DNA from: Blastococcus sp.
GTDB lineage: Bacteria; Actinomycetota; Actinomycetes; Mycobacteriales; Geodermatophilaceae
DNA length: 7,479 nt
Direction: 5' to 3'
Assembly (NCBI GenBank): GCA_025963345.1
Contig: JAOPUS010000282.1
Coordinates: 1-7,479, forward strand
Both the position numbers and the translations under genes were made by a program. The notes under the pieces are model-generated. The model saw only the letters and a program-made list of their open reading frames with translations. It ran no database searches and had not been told where the DNA came from. Below, one piece after another: positions 5,883-7,479 of this stretch (positions are counted from its first letter, which is position 1; every line of letters begins with the position of its first letter).

Positions 5883-6740
5883 TCAGAGGATGGGCTTGCC
5901 GCCGGTGACCGCGATCCGGGCCCCGGAGATGTAGCTGGCCTCGTCACTGGCCAGCAGGACGTACACCGGCGCCAGCTCGGCCGGCTGGGCGGCCCGCCCC
6001 ATCGGCACCTGCTCCCCGAAGCTCTCCACCTTCTCCGGAGGCATGGTCGCCGGGATCAGCGGCGTCCACACCGGACCGGGCGCCACGCTGTTCGCGCGGA
6101 TGCCCTTCTCGGCCAGCATCTGGGCCAGGCTGGCGGTGAAGTTGGCGATCCCGGCCTTGGTCATCGCATAGGGCGCCAGCTGGGGACTGGGCATGTCGGA
6201 GTTGACCGACGACGAGTTGATGATCGAGGCGCCCGGCCGCATGTGCGGGACGGCGTCCTTGCAGAGGATGAACATCGCCGTCAGGTTCGTCGCGAGGGTG
6301 TGGTCCCACTCGTCGTCGGAGATCTCGTCCAGCGAGTCGTGGCTCATCTGGAATGCGGCGTTGTTGACCAGGACGTCGACCCTGCCGAACGCCTCGACCG
6401 CCTTCGGGATGATCGAGTGGGCGTGCATCCGGTCGGTGAGGTCGCCCGGGACCAGCACGCAGCGGCGGCCGGCCTCCTCGACGTACTTGGCGGTGTCCTT
6501 CGCGTCGTCGTGCTCGTTCAGGTAGGAGATCAGGACGTCGGCGCCCTCGCGGGCGAAGGCGATCGCGACGGCTCGGCCGATGCCGCTGTCGCCGCCGGTG
6601 ATCACCGCAACCTTGCCGGCCAGCTTCCCGGCGCCTCGGTAGCTCTCCTCACCGTGGTCGGGCCTGGGCGTCATCTCGCCGAGCACGCCCGGCGGGGTCT
6701 GCTGCTGCGCGGGCTGGGATTCCGGGCGGGGTTGCGACAC
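5883..6740 (-). CDS. General-stress SDR family oxidoreductase (YghA/YdaD-like)
   Basis: A 285-residue NAD(P)-dependent short-chain dehydrogenase. The Rossmann glycine motif is TGGDSGIG (48-55), followed by NNAA (126-129), Asn152, and the catalytic Ser178, Tyr191 and Lys195 in SSSVNSDMPSPQLAPYAMTK. The 40-residue N-terminal arm with MTPRPDHGEESYRGAGKLAGK is characteristic of the YghA/YdaD (general stress protein 39) group and separates it from FabG. The substrate is unknown, and orthologues are annotated only as general-stress oxidoreductases. The start is a GTG at 6738-6740, well supported by AAGGAGG (plus strand 6746-6752) five bases upstream. A promoter resembling stress-sigma sites lies at 6779-6805. 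It converges on mmuM across the 30-bp palindrome and is divergent from the helicase gene. Confidence 0.93.
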   Translation of the reverse strand: MSQPRPESQPAQQQTPPGVLGEMTPRPDHGEESYRGAGKLAGKVAVITGGDSGIGRAVAIAFAREGADVLISYLNEHDDAKDTAKYVEEAGRRCVLVPGDLTDRMHAHSIIPKAVEAFGRVDVLVNNAAFQMSHDSLDEISDDEWDHTLATNLTAMFILCKDAVPHMRPGASIINSSSVNSDMPSPQLAPYAMTKAGIANFTASLAQMLAEKGIRANSVAPGPVWTPLIPATMPPEKVESFGEQVPMGRAAQPAELAPVYVLLASDEASYISGARIAVTGGKPIL

Positions 6741-6778
6741 GTCGGCCTCCTTGAGCTGATCTCCGTTCCGGGATCGAC

Positions 6779-6805
6779 CTACCCCCGCCGCGAGGGATGC
6801 GAACC
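6779..6805 (-). promoter_or_regulatory. Candidate SigB/SigF-type stress promoter for the SDR gene
   Basis: Read on the minus strand, GGTTC (6801-6805) is separated by 16 bases from GGGTAG (6779-6784). This closely fits the GGTTT-N15-17-GGGTA pattern of actinobacterial SigB/SigF promoters, with a C for the last T. A transcript start near 6772 would leave a leader of about 30 bases containing the AAGGAGG ribosome site. The product is a general-stress family SDR, so the biological fit is good. The site is unproven. Confidence 0.55.
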
Positions 6806-6854
6806 GGACACCTGCACGGGAAGGGAACGCGCGTCAGGCACGCTGTTGCTCACG

Positions 6855-7479
6855 ATGACCGCGATTGCCCCTCCCCTGCTCGACGACCACGATGACCTGT
6901 CCGCCCTGCGCGCGAAGGGCGCCGACCCCGACGAGCTGTTCGCCTCTTTCGCCGAGTGGGCCGAGGCGAGCGGCACGGTGCTGTACCCGGCGCAGGAGGA
7001 GGCGCTGATCGAACTGGTCAGCGGCGCGAACGTCGTCCTGGCGACACCGACCGGCTCCGGCAAGTCCCTGGTCGCCACGGGCGCCCAGTACGCGGCCCTG
7101 GCCGCTGGACGCCGCAGCTACTACACCGCCCCGATCAAGGCCCTGGTCAGCGAGAAGTTCTTCGCCCTCTGCGGCGTCTTCGGCGCGGCCAACGTCGGCA
7201 TGCTGACCGGCGACGCGAGCGTCAACGCCGGGGCGCCGATCATCGCCTGCACCGCCGAGGTGCTCGCGAACATCGCGCTGCGCGAGGGGGGTCAAGCGGA
7301 CGGCCTGGGCAATGTCCTCGTGGTTATGGACGAGTTCCACTTCTACGGCGACCCCGACCGCGGCTGGGCCTGGCAGGTGCCGCTGCTGGAGCTGCCGAAG
7401 GCGCAGTTCCTGCTGATGTCGGCGACCCTCGGCGACGTCAAGAACCTGTCCGAGGACCTCACCCGCCGCACCGGCCGGC
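6855..7479 (+). CDS. DEAD/DEAH-box helicase, DUF3516 type (N-terminal 208 aa, partial)
   Basis: The frame runs from an ATG at 6855 through the right edge. The first RecA domain is nearly complete: a Q-motif-like LYPAQEEAL (43-51), Walker A ATPTGSGKS (63-71), motif Ia TAPIKALVSEKF (91-102), GMLTGDASVN (115-124), CTAEVLAN (132-139), Walker B with VVMDEFHFY (157-164) and motif III SATLGD (189-194). The DEFH box and the wording of these blocks match the actinobacterial superfamily 2 helicases that carry a C-terminal DUF3516 domain, related to Ski2/HelY. That domain would lie outside this window. A role in RNA unwinding or turnover is inferred from relatives. No strong Shine-Dalgarno precedes the ATG, and an in-frame TTG three codons upstream is possible. 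The 114-base spacer to the divergent SDR must hold its promoter. Confidence 0.9.
   Translation, partial: MTAIAPPLLDDHDDLSALRAKGADPDELFASFAEWAEASGTVLYPAQEEALIELVSGANVVLATPTGSGKSLVATGAQYAALAAGRRSYYTAPIKALVSEKFFALCGVFGAANVGMLTGDASVNAGAPIIACTAEVLANIALREGGQADGLGNVLVVMDEFHFYGDPDRGWAWQVPLLELPKAQFLLMSATLGDVKNLSEDLTRRTGR

Overview
The window is 7.5 kb of very GC-rich, densely packed bacterial DNA. Codon third positions are almost all G or C, GTG starts are used alongside ATG, and the gene content is typical of high-GC Actinobacteria: an ECF42-type sigma factor with a DGPF partner, a DUF3516-type helicase and a general-stress SDR. My best guess, by inference only, is Geodermatophilaceae (Blastococcus, Modestobacter or Geodermatophilus). 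The sequence looks chromosomal; I see no transposase, integrase, tRNA, rRNA, CRISPR array or phage gene.

Layout, left to right. A molybdopterin oxidoreductase of the assimilatory nitrate reductase type runs leftward out of the window (1-720). A 146-bp divergent spacer follows and holds a perfect 24-bp palindrome. Rightward then come a GNAT acetyltransferase (867-1526) and a compact three-gene regulatory unit: a DGPF/YCII protein (1620-1976), an ECF42-like sigma factor with a long C-terminal extension (1985-3232), and a short DUF1905-like protein whose GTG start overlaps the sigma factor stop (3229-3438). A TGTCGA-type promoter candidate precedes the DGPF gene, which fits autoregulation by the sigma factor.

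Next are three leftward loci: arfB, encoding a ribosome-rescue hydrolase (3439-3879); the internally deleted remnant of an aminoglycoside-phosphotransferase-like gene (3899-4324); and yidD with an unusual Gly/Tyr-rich, Cys-containing N-terminal extension (4413-4916). Divergent from yidD is a homocysteine S-methyltransferase (4949-5845). It converges on a leftward general-stress SDR (5883-6740), and a perfect 30-bp palindrome sits between the two stop codons. Divergent from the SDR, a DUF3516-type DEAD/DEAH-box helicase begins (6855) and runs off the right edge.

Most genes are independent housekeeping or accessory functions and do not form one pathway. The parts that work together are the DGPF-sigma-DUF1905 unit. 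The most unusual non-coding signal is the pair of palindromes sharing the 20-bp core GCAGAAATGGCCATTTCTGC, with different but still complementary flanks. They look like members of a dispersed palindromic repeat family. No intergenic gap exceeds 150 bp.
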